Source of the DNA: JAGQOZ01 sp041399205
Lineage (GTDB): Bacteria > Planctomycetota > Planctomycetia > Pirellulales > Pirellulaceae
Assembly: GCA_041399205.1 (NCBI GenBank)
Contig: JAWKTK010000004.1
Location: forward strand, 1 to 64,000
DNA: 64,000 bases
Reading direction: 5' to 3'
A program made the position numbers and the translations under genes. Each line of letters starts with the position of its first letter. Within the stretch, counting starts at the first letter, position 1. Positions 37,066 through 46,986 of this stretch are shown here, piece after piece. Under the pieces are notes generated by a model, which searched no databases, had not been told where the DNA came from, and worked only from the letters and a program-made list of their open reading frames with translations.

Positions 37066-37656
37066 TCAGATGAACAAGGTCGTATTGACGTTGGCGGTGG
37101 TTTCCACGAACGACGCTACGCCGCGATAATTCAGATTGGGGTAATCGATCAATTCGTCGCGATGGATGCCCATGAGTTTCATGGACATTTCGCAGACATT
37201 GATTTGCACGCCAAGTTCGCCGGCTGTCTTCATCAGTTCTGGTAGACTGGCAATGTTCTTCCTTGACATTTCGCGCTGCATCAAGGTCCGACCCAGACCG
37301 CACATGTCCATTCGGGATAGTTTGGTGCCAAGAGCCGAATGCGGCAGCATCCAACCGAAGGCACGTTCGACCAGCGTTTTTTTTCCCTGGCCTGTTCCCT
37401 TTCGCAAAGCGGCCGTAGCCCAAAAGGTGAAGAACATGCTGACGGTCATGCCTGACGCAGCCGCTCCCGTGGCAATCACAAAGGCTGCCAACAAGCGGTC
37501 TAGGTGCGAATCAAAGACAAGTAGCGACAGTCCGTTTGGATCAGGCACCTCAGATACCGAATTGTCACCAAGTTGAGCAATACGGTCCTCCAGCGTTTGC
37601 AACCTCTGCAGGATCTCTACAGGTGCAACCTCACCAACCAGGTTTTGCGTCTCCAC
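37066..37656 (-). CDS. DsrE2-like (DsrE/DsrF/DsrH-like) protein
   Basis: 196 residues from a GTG at 37656. A short helical start (VEILQRLQTLEDRIAQLG) precedes the DsrE2 domain: LSLLVFDSHLDRLLAAFVIA, TGAAASGMTVSMFFTFWATA and ALRKGTGQG. Conserved cysteines lie in SRMDMCGLG and GVQINVCEMSMKLMG. DsrE2 proteins often stand next to tusA and dsrE in sulfur-transfer clusters; here those two lie 4.7 kb away on the other strand. It precedes the c-di-GMP gene in the same direction, so the two are likely one operon. Confidence 0.85.
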   Translation of the reverse strand: METQNLVGEVAPVEILQRLQTLEDRIAQLGDNSVSEVPDPNGLSLLVFDSHLDRLLAAFVIATGAAASGMTVSMFFTFWATAALRKGTGQGKKTLVERAFGWMLPHSALGTKLSRMDMCGLGRTLMQREMSRKNIASLPELMKTAGELGVQINVCEMSMKLMGIHRDELIDYPNLNYRGVASFVETTANVNTTLFI

Positions 37657-38176
37657 AATTCTGCTCCCAACAAAGAACGGCTAATCTTACGCAACCGTTA
37701 CGCAGTTTTACGCACAGTCACTCAGAACATTACGTCATTCGAAGCCGGGAACGGAACGAATCAAATACCGTTGAGAAGAGAAGCTGAGCATCTTGTAACG
37801 GTTCTGACGCCTGGTGCGGAGAATCCGGATAAGACGACAAGAGCGATCCGTATTCGTTCTGTCTTATGCGACCGCACGGCGAGTCTTCTCGGTATGCAGG
37901 GCTCGTTACTAAATGAAAAAAGATTTCACGCTGATGTCCGTCAAGCCTATTGGGGACAGAAACACGGGAACATGCTCCGTTCCTATATGGCTAGGAAGAA
38001 CGACGTATAGAATAGCACTGGAATATAAACGGCACCGAGAGCCAAATGCCGTCGCGCAATGACGAACTGTGCTGGTATCTCCTTGAGCATCGAAACTAGG
38101 CGACGGCCTGACAACGTGGTGTCGTTCTCGAAAATCGCAGCGCTCTCGCAACGCAGTGAATTTGAATCGCAGCGTT
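37657..38176. other. Intergenic region without a supported gene
   Basis: 520 bases between the DsrE2 start and the dapF stop. It should hold the promoter of the DsrE2/GGDEF-EAL pair and the end of dapF transcription. Open frames exist on both strands (for example 37573-38010 on plus, overlapping DsrE2), but none has a credible motif. I saw no strong hairpin followed by a T-run and no RNA gene. Confidence 0.5.
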
Positions 38177-39022
38177 CTAGCCCTCCCATTCTCCCGAAAA
38201 GACTTCAGTGGCGGGGCCGGTCATGAAGACGTGGTTGGTAGAGGCGTCCCATTCGAGTTCCAGGTCGCCGCCGAGTAGATGATTTAGGATTTTTCGATCG
38301 GTTCGCCCGGTTAAGACTCCGGCTACACAGACGGCGCTGGCACCAGTGCCGCAGGCAAGCGTTTCGCCCGAGCCTCGTTCCCAAGTTCGCTGATGCACAA
38401 TCGAATTCGACTCGAGCCGCACAAATTCCACATTGGTTTTCTTGGGAAACATGCTATGTGTCTCAATCTTGGGGCCAATGCCCAGGACCAATGCGTCGGT
38501 TGGTTCGTCCACAAATATAATGCAGTGTGGATTTCCCATGGAAACGCAGGTGACGGCAAACGACTGGCCTTCCACTTCCAGCGAAGCATTCACGACTCTT
38601 TCGCCGGGACCGTTGCCCAGCGACGTGGGGATGGAAGCGGCATCCAAGATCGGTTCGCCCATGTCCACTCGCACTCGGTCCACTCGGCCTTGCGAAGTCT
38701 CTAACTCCAAGCTCAACACGCCCGCGCCCGTTTCAATTTTCAACGACGGATTCTTACAGATGCCGTGGTCGTAAACGTATTTGGCCACGCAGCGAATCCC
38801 ATTGCCGCACATTTCTGCTTCAGAACCATCGGCGTTGTACATGCGCATTCTGGCGTCCGCTAGTTCCGATGGTGTGATCAGAATTAAACCGTCGCCTCCG
38901 ACGCCAAAGTGACGGTCAGAAATCCGCCGGGCCAGATCGGCAGCATCATTCGGGAGGGGTTGCTGAAAACAGTTGACATAAACATAGTCATTGCCTGCGC
39001 CGTGCATCTTGGTGAAGTGCAT
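38177..39022 (-). CDS. dapF: Diaminopimelate epimerase
   Basis: 281 residues; converts LL- to meso-diaminopimelate for lysine and peptidoglycan synthesis in the cytoplasm. The N-terminus MHFTKMHGAGNDYVYVNCF is typical. The two catalytic cysteines are C72 in AEMCGNGIRC and C224 in ETLACGTGAS. The second domain has VSMGNPHCIIFVDEP and PKKTNVEFV. Length matches the family (270-290). The ATG at 39022 is the only start that keeps the conserved first strand. It is downstream of the AsmA-like gene by 44 bases in the same direction. Its presence supports a peptidoglycan-bearing planctomycete. Confidence 0.97.
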   Translation of the reverse strand: MHFTKMHGAGNDYVYVNCFQQPLPNDAADLARRISDRHFGVGGDGLILITPSELADARMRMYNADGSEAEMCGNGIRCVAKYVYDHGICKNPSLKIETGAGVLSLELETSQGRVDRVRVDMGEPILDAASIPTSLGNGPGERVVNASLEVEGQSFAVTCVSMGNPHCIIFVDEPTDALVLGIGPKIETHSMFPKKTNVEFVRLESNSIVHQRTWERGSGETLACGTGASAVCVAGVLTGRTDRKILNHLLGGDLELEWDASTNHVFMTGPATEVFSGEWEG

Positions 39023-39066
39023 TGATTTTCACTCTTCTAAAACGAATATGGGGACTTGGCGTTCGA

Positions 39067-42000
39067 TTATCTACGACGAAAGGGCGAGTGCCCATAGCCA
39101 CTGCGAGCAGCACGGGGCGAATTCGCTGCTTCGGCTGCCGAATGCTCAGGGAACAATCGTTGCAGCGTTTCATTCAAACCGGGCAGCATTTCCTGAGTCG
39201 TCTGCGGTTTATCTAGCGTACCATCAACGTGGATCAACATAAACTGCCGACCTGCTTCTCGGACAACCGGCAGAAATTCCGGCAGCCACAGATTTTCTCG
39301 ACCCACAATGGAATAAAAATCCAAATTAACGTCGCGTTTCAGACTGACGTCTCCTTGTCCTTTCAGGGTCAACGCGTCGCCCGCCAGGACGAATTCGTCA
39401 AAGTAGATGTGTTCGCCATCAATACGAAACTTCATTTCGCTATTAGTAAATGCCGAAGAATCTCGTTTACCGCTGCGCAGTCGCTTGATGATAGCCAGCA
39501 CCACGGGTAATTCGTAAAGGTTGGCATCGCGAACGGAAGCCGCTCCTTCGCCTCGCAACGTATGGACGCCGCGAGCCGCTCCTTGCAACGCCAGTTGCAT
39601 GGACAATTGACCACCCAAATCTTGACTTCGCACGCCGGATTCACGAGCCAACGATGCGAGGTCGGCTTCCGCCAGCGTCATGCGGATGCCAAAGGTTGGA
39701 TCATCTGAAAGTTGGACGGTGATGTCGGATCGCAAGATACCATCGTTGAATACGGCTTCCAGTGGTGGCGAACCGACGTTGGACGTAGAACTGGGCACTC
39801 GCGAGCCCAACACGATTCGTTCCGAATCAATCAAAAATGGCGAACGCAGGTTGGTCACCTGAAAGTCCTGATACATCAGAGATTCCAGATGAATGTTGCC
39901 TCGGCAAAACGCGCGAGCGGCATTGGCTTGGCCCAGGAAACGAGTTTGTCCGAAGGCACCGTGAAACGGTAAGCCAGCCTGGAAACTTGCTTGGTCAATG
40001 TCGGCAAACAAATCCCATTCGGAGGCCAAAGGGGAGCCCGGCGTCTGAGAAAACTCCATTCGCCCATTCAAACGGAATTGGCCTTGCAGTTGCGTTTGCA
40101 CAAAGGCATTCGTCAAGAACGCAGGTAGAGCTGACTTGAGATCGGAATCAAGCCGAATCCCTTCCACCGACAGGTCGTTGAGTTCGGTTTTCCAGCCTCC
40201 ATACTGACCAAAGGTGCCGTCCAGGTTCGTTCGGATGCGAGTGCTGCCGTGTTGACCGGAAAGGTCTTCGATGCGCAGCGAACCGTTTTGGTACTTTGCT
40301 TCGCCGGCCAGATTACTGATGCGGTAGGGAAACCAAGTGGGAAAGATCTGCACGTCGTCTCGAATCTGCGAATCAGCAACGGCAGTAATGTTTAACGCCA
40401 ACGGCATTTTGGGACGAAATCCAAGATCGATCGATAAGCTCTGCAAATGACCTCGAGGATTAAGTGACTCCCAAAATCGCTGCATGGAATTGTTCAGTGC
40501 CGACTTCAGTTCTCCATCCAACGGAATGCGTTTGGCGTCAATATCAAGAACTAATTGGTGTCCTGGTCGGTTCTGATTCCAGGAACCTTCACAGTAGATT
40601 TGGCAGTTGTCATTGCGACCTTGAAAATTTTGAAAATCAATCTGATCATTGTCCACTCGCACTCGGCCAGAAATATGATTGACCGGATAAGGGAACGCCA
40701 GATAGTTGATGGACGCATCGCTGAAATCCAAAATGATGTCTCGATCCATCTTCGGGATATCGGGATGGTGCTTGGTGAATTTCGCCCATACTCCCACTTG
40801 GCCTCGTAGACGCAACGATTGAACACTGCGACGAATCTGTTCGTTAGCCGCTGAAACAATGCGGTCATCTACGTCGATCCACTCCTGCGATTCAACTTTC
40901 GCCCAACCTGTGGAACGAGGCCCAGGGTCTTGGACCAAGCCGGTGATCCGCACCTGAGATGCTCCAACTAGCCCTTCCAGAAAAATGTCCACGGTGTTTT
41001 CTTTGAGTATCAGTTCGCCCTGACAATGTTCCACTGGGTACGGAAATTTGTAATGGACTAGTCCAATGTCGTCGCATGTCACCTTTGCGTCATAGGTCCA
41101 TTTCGATCCGTTAAACGAAATAACTCCGCCTCCGGAAACGCGACCAGTTGGTTGAAACTTGTGCCACAAGACTCGAGCAGGCTCGGGTAGCCCTTCAAAA
41201 AATCGCTTGTGCAGCAGCAAACGTCGAAAACTCAGGTTGGCCCAAAACGGACTTCCTGCGTGAAAACCTTCATGTTGCAGCGAAAGATCAATACGAGCGT
41301 CGCCAAATAAGGCCGACGCGTTTTCAATCGAAAAGCCTCGATTGTCTGCTCGATAGTTCGCATGCAAATCCGAAATCGGCTGATAGAGCAAGGCACCTTG
41401 ATAGCGAGCGTCATTCAGTTTTCCAATAATCTGAAACTGCGGCACTCCACCGCACGGCACCAAGCTTGGCGGATCCGAGCTTGGTGTATGCGGAGAAGAA
41501 ACGTGGAATTCGAACGTCGTGGTTCCTCGTAGGGCTTGGGCTTGTTGAACCGGTCCGGACCATTCGCTGGGTAAAACTTGATAAAGTTCGGGCGAAAGAC
41601 GCAAGTCACTGACGGTGCCCTCGATTCGCCACGAATAATCGACAAGGCTCAGTTCACCTTGCACAGACGACTGACGAAGATGGTCTCCCGAAAACACGCC
41701 TTCAACCGTGATACGCGGCGTTGCTGCTTCGTCTTGTTGAAAGCGAGCGGTCAGATTGATGTTGTTCAGCGACACAAACCGGTCAGGCGTGGCCGTGCGA
41801 TCTATCAATTCCAGCGTGGCGTTTTCAATTTGAACTGCCGGCATCTTGGACATGTCCAACGGTTTGTTGGACGAGCGGAATAACTTCTGCAAATTGCAAC
41901 CACCATCCGGCGTGCGGATGGTTCGCAGCAAAAGGTGACGGACCACCACTTGTTCAATTTGAACGTTACCTTGTAGCAGTTCTTGCATTCCGGGACGGCA

Positions 42001-42378
42001 TCGCAGAAACACTTCGTCTACAAACGCAAGTTCGCTGCGGTTGGTGGTTTGTTGATGGTCGGACTGCACTACCGAGATGTCGCGGAGGCGAATCCCTTCA
42101 CCGGGCAATAGTTTCGCAGAGCCAATGCTGACGTTCAGGTGCGGATAAAGTTCGGCTATCTGGTGTTGAAGGTGAAGTCGAAGTTCGTCGTCCAAGCGTT
42201 CGTAGTAATAGAATCCCGCTGCCACCGCGCACAGCAAGATGGATACGATCGTCCAAAGGATAAACGATCGTATGCTGATCCATGTTCGTGACAAACGTGA
42301 CGGCGAGGAGGACAAAGCGACGGCCTTTTCACTTGGTGCGAAAAAATTCGAGCGGCGAATGCTATCGTCGACCGCCAC
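39067..42378 (-). CDS. AsmA-like large envelope protein
   Basis: 1103 residues from a GTG at 42378. A short basic cytoplasmic tail is followed by one membrane helix near residues 37-57 (FILWTIVSILLCAVAAGFYY), then a very long beta-rich periplasmic part. Features shared with AsmA/YhdP/TamB-like bridge proteins are repeated strands with LRDISVV and a C-terminal block LYELPVVLAIIKRL, EMKFRIDGEHIYFDEFVLAG, DALTLKGQGDVSL and HVDGTLDKPQ. Such proteins span the periplasm and move lipids toward the outer membrane. The frame is unbroken. The Ala/Arg-rich end (AAEAANSPRAARSG) is probably disordered. It precedes dapF. Confidence 0.8.
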   Translation of the reverse strand: MAVDDSIRRSNFFAPSEKAVALSSSPSRLSRTWISIRSFILWTIVSILLCAVAAGFYYYERLDDELRLHLQHQIAELYPHLNVSIGSAKLLPGEGIRLRDISVVQSDHQQTTNRSELAFVDEVFLRCRPGMQELLQGNVQIEQVVVRHLLLRTIRTPDGGCNLQKLFRSSNKPLDMSKMPAVQIENATLELIDRTATPDRFVSLNNINLTARFQQDEAATPRITVEGVFSGDHLRQSSVQGELSLVDYSWRIEGTVSDLRLSPELYQVLPSEWSGPVQQAQALRGTTTFEFHVSSPHTPSSDPPSLVPCGGVPQFQIIGKLNDARYQGALLYQPISDLHANYRADNRGFSIENASALFGDARIDLSLQHEGFHAGSPFWANLSFRRLLLHKRFFEGLPEPARVLWHKFQPTGRVSGGGVISFNGSKWTYDAKVTCDDIGLVHYKFPYPVEHCQGELILKENTVDIFLEGLVGASQVRITGLVQDPGPRSTGWAKVESQEWIDVDDRIVSAANEQIRRSVQSLRLRGQVGVWAKFTKHHPDIPKMDRDIILDFSDASINYLAFPYPVNHISGRVRVDNDQIDFQNFQGRNDNCQIYCEGSWNQNRPGHQLVLDIDAKRIPLDGELKSALNNSMQRFWESLNPRGHLQSLSIDLGFRPKMPLALNITAVADSQIRDDVQIFPTWFPYRISNLAGEAKYQNGSLRIEDLSGQHGSTRIRTNLDGTFGQYGGWKTELNDLSVEGIRLDSDLKSALPAFLTNAFVQTQLQGQFRLNGRMEFSQTPGSPLASEWDLFADIDQASFQAGLPFHGAFGQTRFLGQANAARAFCRGNIHLESLMYQDFQVTNLRSPFLIDSERIVLGSRVPSSTSNVGSPPLEAVFNDGILRSDITVQLSDDPTFGIRMTLAEADLASLARESGVRSQDLGGQLSMQLALQGAARGVHTLRGEGAASVRDANLYELPVVLAIIKRLRSGKRDSSAFTNSEMKFRIDGEHIYFDEFVLAGDALTLKGQGDVSLKRDVNLDFYSIVGRENLWLPEFLPVVREAGRQFMLIHVDGTLDKPQTTQEMLPGLNETLQRLFPEHSAAEAANSPRAARSGYGHSPFRRR

Positions 42379-42584
42379 CGACCGTCAAGCCAGCTTGAGT
42401 GTGCTGGCGCTAGCAGTGCATTGCGGGAGCAAAATCATGAAGATAAGAACTCGCTAAACCGTCCGTTTGCTGGACAATCGAGCCCTTAGCCGGTTTAGGC
42501 ACAATTAAGAACGTGTTTGCGAATCTTCAAAACGCAAGAGTGCGGAAGCTTGGATCTGCCCAAGACAATGGCTGGTACGTTGGG

Positions 42585-43241
42585 CTAACTACTTTCCGGC
42601 AACGGATCGGTGTCGGGCATTGACGACAACAGGTCTTGAATTTCGTCACGATTGTTGTTGTCAGACGAAGTGGCAATTGGCACGGCGATTCCCACGGCAA
42701 TACCGCCGATGATCAATGCCGTGGCCAAACGCTTGCGGCGGTCGGATTGCGTTCCGCCATTGGAATAGCAAGATTCGCACTGCTGGTACAACACGTCGGA
42801 TTGAGCGTTTACGACCGGAGTGTGTGACACTAACATGATTTGGTCTTGGCATTTGGGCGGAGCGACATGATTCGGCCAAACGCGGACCACTTCGTGCGCT
42901 CCTGCCGAGACTACCTGATAAACGCCGCCTCGTAAGTCATCAAACTGAAACGAACCATCTGCCTGGCTTTCGGTTCGCAGAACTTTTGCAGTCTTGGCGT
43001 GCTGCAAGTAAACCGCTTGGGAAACTTGAGCGTTTCCTTGGCGGTCCACCAGTTGTCCGGAAAGGCCGCGAGCATTCGTCAGCTTTACGTCTCGAATCAA
43101 TACGTTCTGCGGGTTCGTCGCGTTTAGCGAACGGGCCGTTTTGCCAGCGGTAGGCGATTGAGCCAGCACGCCGTTGGAACCTAACATGCCCAAAATGACG
43201 AGATAGGTGATGGTCTGCCGAACCATTTCGGATTTACTCAT
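42585..43241 (-). CDS. Secreted protein with carboxypeptidase-regulatory-like domain
   Basis: From the ATG at 43241 the protein has 218 residues; the GTG at 43307 is an alternative. A signal peptide is seen (VRQTITYLVILGMLGSNGVL). The main domain is a beta-sandwich of the carboxypeptidase-regulatory type: GLSGQLVDRQGNAQVSQAVY, VLRTESQADGSFQFDDLRGG and VYQVVSAGAHEVVRVW. A pair of cysteines (YQQCESCYSNGG) and a C-terminal hydrophobic stretch (LATALIIGGIAVGIAVPIA) follow, suggesting a tail anchor. Small proteins of this build are common in planctomycetes. It is downstream of the kinase, with a gap of about 265 bases. Confidence 0.65.
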   Translation of the reverse strand: MSKSEMVRQTITYLVILGMLGSNGVLAQSPTAGKTARSLNATNPQNVLIRDVKLTNARGLSGQLVDRQGNAQVSQAVYLQHAKTAKVLRTESQADGSFQFDDLRGGVYQVVSAGAHEVVRVWPNHVAPPKCQDQIMLVSHTPVVNAQSDVLYQQCESCYSNGGTQSDRRKRLATALIIGGIAVGIAVPIATSSDNNNRDEIQDLLSSMPDTDPLPESS

Positions 43242-43507
43242 CGCTAGTGACGGCCTTTCTGATCTGGACGAAGAAAGCGTGGCGAATTTCGCCTGAGACT
43301 TTTTCACGTTCTACTTATCGGCAAGAAGAGAACGCTAGCACGGTTACTTCTGGTCCCAACCGGGAAAACCACATTGCCGGGATCGGCGTGAGCGAACCAA
43401 TCGTTAGGTTTGTCCCGGCAAAACGTCGTCTCGACGAGGGTTATCCGAAGAAGCGATACAACCAGAATCAAGTCCGAATCCTATCAGGCCGCATCGCGCG
43501 AAATGTC

Positions 43508-45022
43508 CTAGGTGACGTCCAGCGCTTGGCGAACGCCCAGCTTGTCAGCGGTCGATTCAATTTCCTCGCGAGCTTCCGCGTCCAGTAGATTTCGCAAGGG
43601 CCAGAGCTTTTCCAGTTTCTGCTTTAAGGGAGTCTGCTTGTTCTGTAGGCTGAATACCATCACTTGGCCTGCCAACCCAACCGCTTGAAATTCTTGTTCG
43701 GTAGCTTCCAGGTTTTCCAGGTCTTGGAAAACTTGTAACGCTTGCGGCAGCCGGTCCGAATTCAAATACAGATAGCCCAGCTGCTGTTTCGCTCGATTGC
43801 CCCAATAGCTGTTGTCGGCACTTTCCTTGGCTGGGAAATATTTTTCGACGCTCAGCCAACCTTCTTCCGTCAACAGAAAGACGGCATGTGCATACTGTTC
43901 CTTGGCGGACGCCTTCTTTTCTACGTTAGTGGACTGATTGTCGGTGATTTCCAGCAACGGCCCAGACCACGTCAGCTGCGCCAGTGAGACTCCAAAAATA
44001 CAAGCGGTCAACAATCCCGCCAAGATCAGCCACGTTCGTTTGCCAGAAACGGAAGGCAACGCCTGCGTTTCCATAATGGTTTGCAGTCGAGTTGTCGCGT
44101 TCAGAACGTTGGCGTGGGTTTCTTCACTGGTCATGGTTACCAGCGTTTCAAATTCCAACGGCAGATCGTCCATGCCTGCGATTTTGAGCGAACGCAAGTC
44201 TTTTAACAGTTCCGCCGCATGGGCATAGCGTTGGTCTGGCTTCTTCTGCAGCATCTTGTGCACGATGTCGCATAACGCGTCCAGATGTCCAGAACGCAGT
44301 TCGTACAACGAAGGAGGTTGGTTCTGTAGATGTTGAACGGCGATTCCCAGCGGTGTTTCACCATGAAACGGCGGTTCGCCCATTAACATGAAAAACGCCG
44401 TCGCGCCGCACGAGTACAAATCGCTGCGACCGTCCAGTGACTTGCCTTCCACTTGTTCCGGACTCATGTACAGCGGCGTACCCATGGTAATACCGGCCTG
44501 TGTCATTTCTGCTTGTTCCGCCGACATGGTTCTGGCTAAACCAAAATCAGCGACCTTCGCTTCACCGGAAGGTGTGAGCAGAATATTTTCTGGCTTGATG
44601 TCCCGATGGACCATTTTCTCTTGGCCCGCACGATGCAACGCCGCAGCAACTTGGCGCAAGATGGAAACGGTCTGAGCGGCCGAGAGCGGTCCATTGCGAT
44701 CCACCAACTGTTTAACGTTCTGGCCTTGCACATATTCTTGCGCAATAAAATGGATGCCATCCACGCAACCCACTTCATAGACCTGAACAATATTGGCGTG
44801 GACCAGCGCGGCAACTGATCGAGCTTCATTCTGAAATCGTTTGACATACGAATTGTCTGCGGCCAATTCGTGCCGCAAGACTTTGACCGCAACTTTGCGA
44901 CCTAGCGAACGCTGTTCGGCCAGATAAACGTCCGCCATACCGCCTCGTCCCAAACGACGCAGGATCTGATAATCGCCCAGTTCGCGCCCAGTGAGATCCT
45001 GAATGTTTTGATCCGAAGCCAT
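43508..45022 (-). CDS. Ser/Thr protein kinase with membrane span and short C-terminal TPR-like domain
   Basis: 504 residues. The kinase domain covers residues 15-280 with LGRGGMADVYLAEQ, KVAVKVLRHE, MVHRDIKPENILL, VADFGLARTM and TPLYMSPEQVEG, all intact. A membrane helix follows near 330-350 (TWLILAGLLTACIFGVSL). The outer part is helical (SYWGNRAKQQLGYLYLNSDR, LPQALQVFQDLENLEATEQE), in the style of TPR units. It belongs to the PknB-like class that senses envelope signals. About 180 bases lie upstream before the giant adhesin stop, enough for its own promoter. Confidence 0.95.
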   Translation of the reverse strand: MASDQNIQDLTGRELGDYQILRRLGRGGMADVYLAEQRSLGRKVAVKVLRHELAADNSYVKRFQNEARSVAALVHANIVQVYEVGCVDGIHFIAQEYVQGQNVKQLVDRNGPLSAAQTVSILRQVAAALHRAGQEKMVHRDIKPENILLTPSGEAKVADFGLARTMSAEQAEMTQAGITMGTPLYMSPEQVEGKSLDGRSDLYSCGATAFFMLMGEPPFHGETPLGIAVQHLQNQPPSLYELRSGHLDALCDIVHKMLQKKPDQRYAHAAELLKDLRSLKIAGMDDLPLEFETLVTMTSEETHANVLNATTRLQTIMETQALPSVSGKRTWLILAGLLTACIFGVSLAQLTWSGPLLEITDNQSTNVEKKASAKEQYAHAVFLLTEEGWLSVEKYFPAKESADNSYWGNRAKQQLGYLYLNSDRLPQALQVFQDLENLEATEQEFQAVGLAGQVMVFSLQNKQTPLKQKLEKLWPLRNLLDAEAREEIESTADKLGVRQALDVT

Positions 45023-45150
45023 AGGTCAACATTGCCAAAGACAAAGAAATGAATGTCTTTGAAGATTAACGGTTGTGGATCGAATCGTCCACCACCGTCA
45101 GGCTCGAAGCTGCGACAGCGCCCAGTGGAATTGCCTTAATTAAAACGAAT

Positions 45151-45165
45151 TTGCCGCGGCGGCAA
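45151..45165 (-). terminator. Possible terminator after the adhesin locus
   Basis: An inverted repeat TTGCCGCGGCGGCAA lies about 40 bases beyond the adhesin stop. Read on the minus strand it is followed by ATTCGTTTTAATT, a weak T-run. The stem is short and the T-run imperfect. Confidence 0.3.
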
Positions 45166-45204
45166 TCGGAAACTGCGAATTGCCGCCACGACAAGCGAGA
45201 CTGG

Positions 45205-46938
45205 TTAGACCAGCCAATTTTCTTCGTCTGCAAAGGCGTCGTCCAAGGAAACGGATTTCCGCTGGCCTGGCAGTTTGTTCCAGCCGTCGGCCGCAAACAC
45301 GCTGGCCACTTCCACTGCTGGTGCTTCCCAGCGACTGGACGTGGCGGCCGCAATGGTTTGCAGTTCAACTTCAGGCAAAGCGCCAAGCGAAGCGGAATCA
45401 CTGGAGTGACTGACGGTACGATTCGCAAAGACTTGATCGAACACGACTGATCCGTGATCGAATTCACCTTCCGGAAGTTCGTCGACTACACCTTCGGCTT
45501 CACCCAAACTGAGCGAATTCAAAAAATTCAGCACCACCAAGGCATCAATCGGCGAAACATAGCCATCGTCGTTGACGTCAATCATGCTCAGGTCAGATCG
45601 TTCATCGGCCAATTCACGAGCGCCCAAGCCGTTCAACTCATTGATGACCAACAATGCGTCAATGGCCGTGACCAAGGAATCGTTGTTGACGTCCATGGGG
45701 CGAACCGAATTGGTGAAGCTCTTCGGCTGACCGCTATTGGTCGTCGACGGCAATGTCGGCGGATCAAAATTGCCGACAATCGGTAACGCAAATTCGTCGC
45801 CAAAGCGAATATACATATCCGGTCCGAACGGAACCGGAGTGAAATCGATAGTCGGCTTTTCGTCAATCGGATCATCGGGAGGCGACAAGCGATCTAGTAA
45901 CGAATTGCCGTTACTGACCAAGAAGTACCATTCGCTTTGATCGCGATCCGTCACACCTTCTCGATCTGGCACCCATAGTCCTAAGTCGTCAAAGCCGTCT
46001 TGGTCCATGTCGGCCGCCACAGGTCGTTCGCGAACCCCAATGTAGCCGAACCACAACGCGACATCTTGCTTGCCATCCCAGCCTCGACGCACTCCATTGG
46101 CCAAGTCAATGCGGAATGTATCGTCTGTCCAGGTGGCCAAATCGTCGAATCCGTCTCCGTCAAAGTCACCGACAATCGGATAGCCCACCAAGAAACTTCG
46201 CAGCGTGTAGTCGGTCTTGAAATCGTGGTCGGTATCGATGTACCAGTTGCGGCCATCGAAGATAGCTACTTCGTCACCGTTGGCGTCGTTGTTATCGAAC
46301 CGGCCCGCCACCGGCAAACCATTCGCATGCGGATTGACCGAATCGATATTCGGCACGCCATCGTTGTCCGTGTCCACCAAGAAGCGGAACGTATCACCGA
46401 ATCGACCGTATGCTGCCAGTTTGTCATAGCCGTCCGTCGTGTCATTCGCACCTAAGGCAAAATTGCCGGCAAAAACATCGTCACTGGTGAAGCCCAGCCG
46501 ATACACGATGTCTCGATTGACGTAATCCAAGTTCTCTGGATCAAACGTTTCATTGCCGTTGGTGTCAATCCAAACGTTACCGGCGCCCCAGGTGCCTACT
46601 TCCGGACGGCTGTCGACGGTGAAACGAGCGACAAAGTCACCGCCGGGAGCGTCATCGCCAGTGGGGAAAATCGGCGGGGTGGCGACCAAGCCGTTGTTGC
46701 CCGTGAAAGGTGCTCGTGCGCCCGATTCGCCATCCAGGAAATTGCCCGCTAGATCGGTAATGGTTTCCGAAACGGTCAACGTGAATCGATCGTCCGGCAG
46801 CGGTTCGCCAAAGACCAGCTTGACCATGGATCGAGCCAACCCGGGGCCGTCGTCGACTAGCGTGTATTGGACGTCCACAATCGGAATGTGCCCGTTGGCA
46901 TCGCCAATCAGGATGTAGTTTCCTTCCTCTTCTGCCAT
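45205..46938 (-). CDS. C-terminal block of the giant adhesin: FG-GAP-like repeats and dockerin
   Basis: 577 residues that continue the upstream adhesin blocks in the same frame as 46987-48189, separated only by one TGA. The start is arbitrary; coding probably enters from upstream. The contents are a calcium-rich repeat region (DTNGNETFDPENLDYVNRD, DTDNDGVPNIDSVNPHANG, VGDFDGDGFDDLATWTDD, ADMDQDGFDDLGLWVPD), resembling FG-GAP/VCBS propellers. Two dockerin-type EF-hand repeats follow: DVNNDSLVTAIDALLVIN and DVNDDGYVSPIDALVVLN. Dockerin ends are common on planctomycete surface giants, where their partner is unknown. The last 100 residues are acidic. No signal peptide is present, in agreement with its being a C-terminal part. 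Confidence 0.8.
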   Translation of the reverse strand: MAEEEGNYILIGDANGHIPIVDVQYTLVDDGPGLARSMVKLVFGEPLPDDRFTLTVSETITDLAGNFLDGESGARAPFTGNNGLVATPPIFPTGDDAPGGDFVARFTVDSRPEVGTWGAGNVWIDTNGNETFDPENLDYVNRDIVYRLGFTSDDVFAGNFALGANDTTDGYDKLAAYGRFGDTFRFLVDTDNDGVPNIDSVNPHANGLPVAGRFDNNDANGDEVAIFDGRNWYIDTDHDFKTDYTLRSFLVGYPIVGDFDGDGFDDLATWTDDTFRIDLANGVRRGWDGKQDVALWFGYIGVRERPVAADMDQDGFDDLGLWVPDREGVTDRDQSEWYFLVSNGNSLLDRLSPPDDPIDEKPTIDFTPVPFGPDMYIRFGDEFALPIVGNFDPPTLPSTTNSGQPKSFTNSVRPMDVNNDSLVTAIDALLVINELNGLGARELADERSDLSMIDVNDDGYVSPIDALVVLNFLNSLSLGEAEGVVDELPEGEFDHGSVVFDQVFANRTVSHSSDSASLGALPEVELQTIAAATSSRWEAPAVEVASVFAADGWNKLPGQRKSVSLDDAFADEENWLV

Positions 46939-46986
46939 CGCTTGGACAACGGGGCCGAACGTCGCATCGTGGTTCGCAGCGGACCG

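Noticed and set aside
37573..38010. Plus-strand frame of 145 residues upstream of dapF
   Set aside because: It overlaps the DsrE2 start and has a random-looking composition without a known motif.
42454..42498. Inverted repeat CTAAACCG ... CGGTTTAG after the carboxypeptidase-regulatory-like gene
   Set aside because: The loop is about 29 bases and no T-run follows; not enough to call a terminator.
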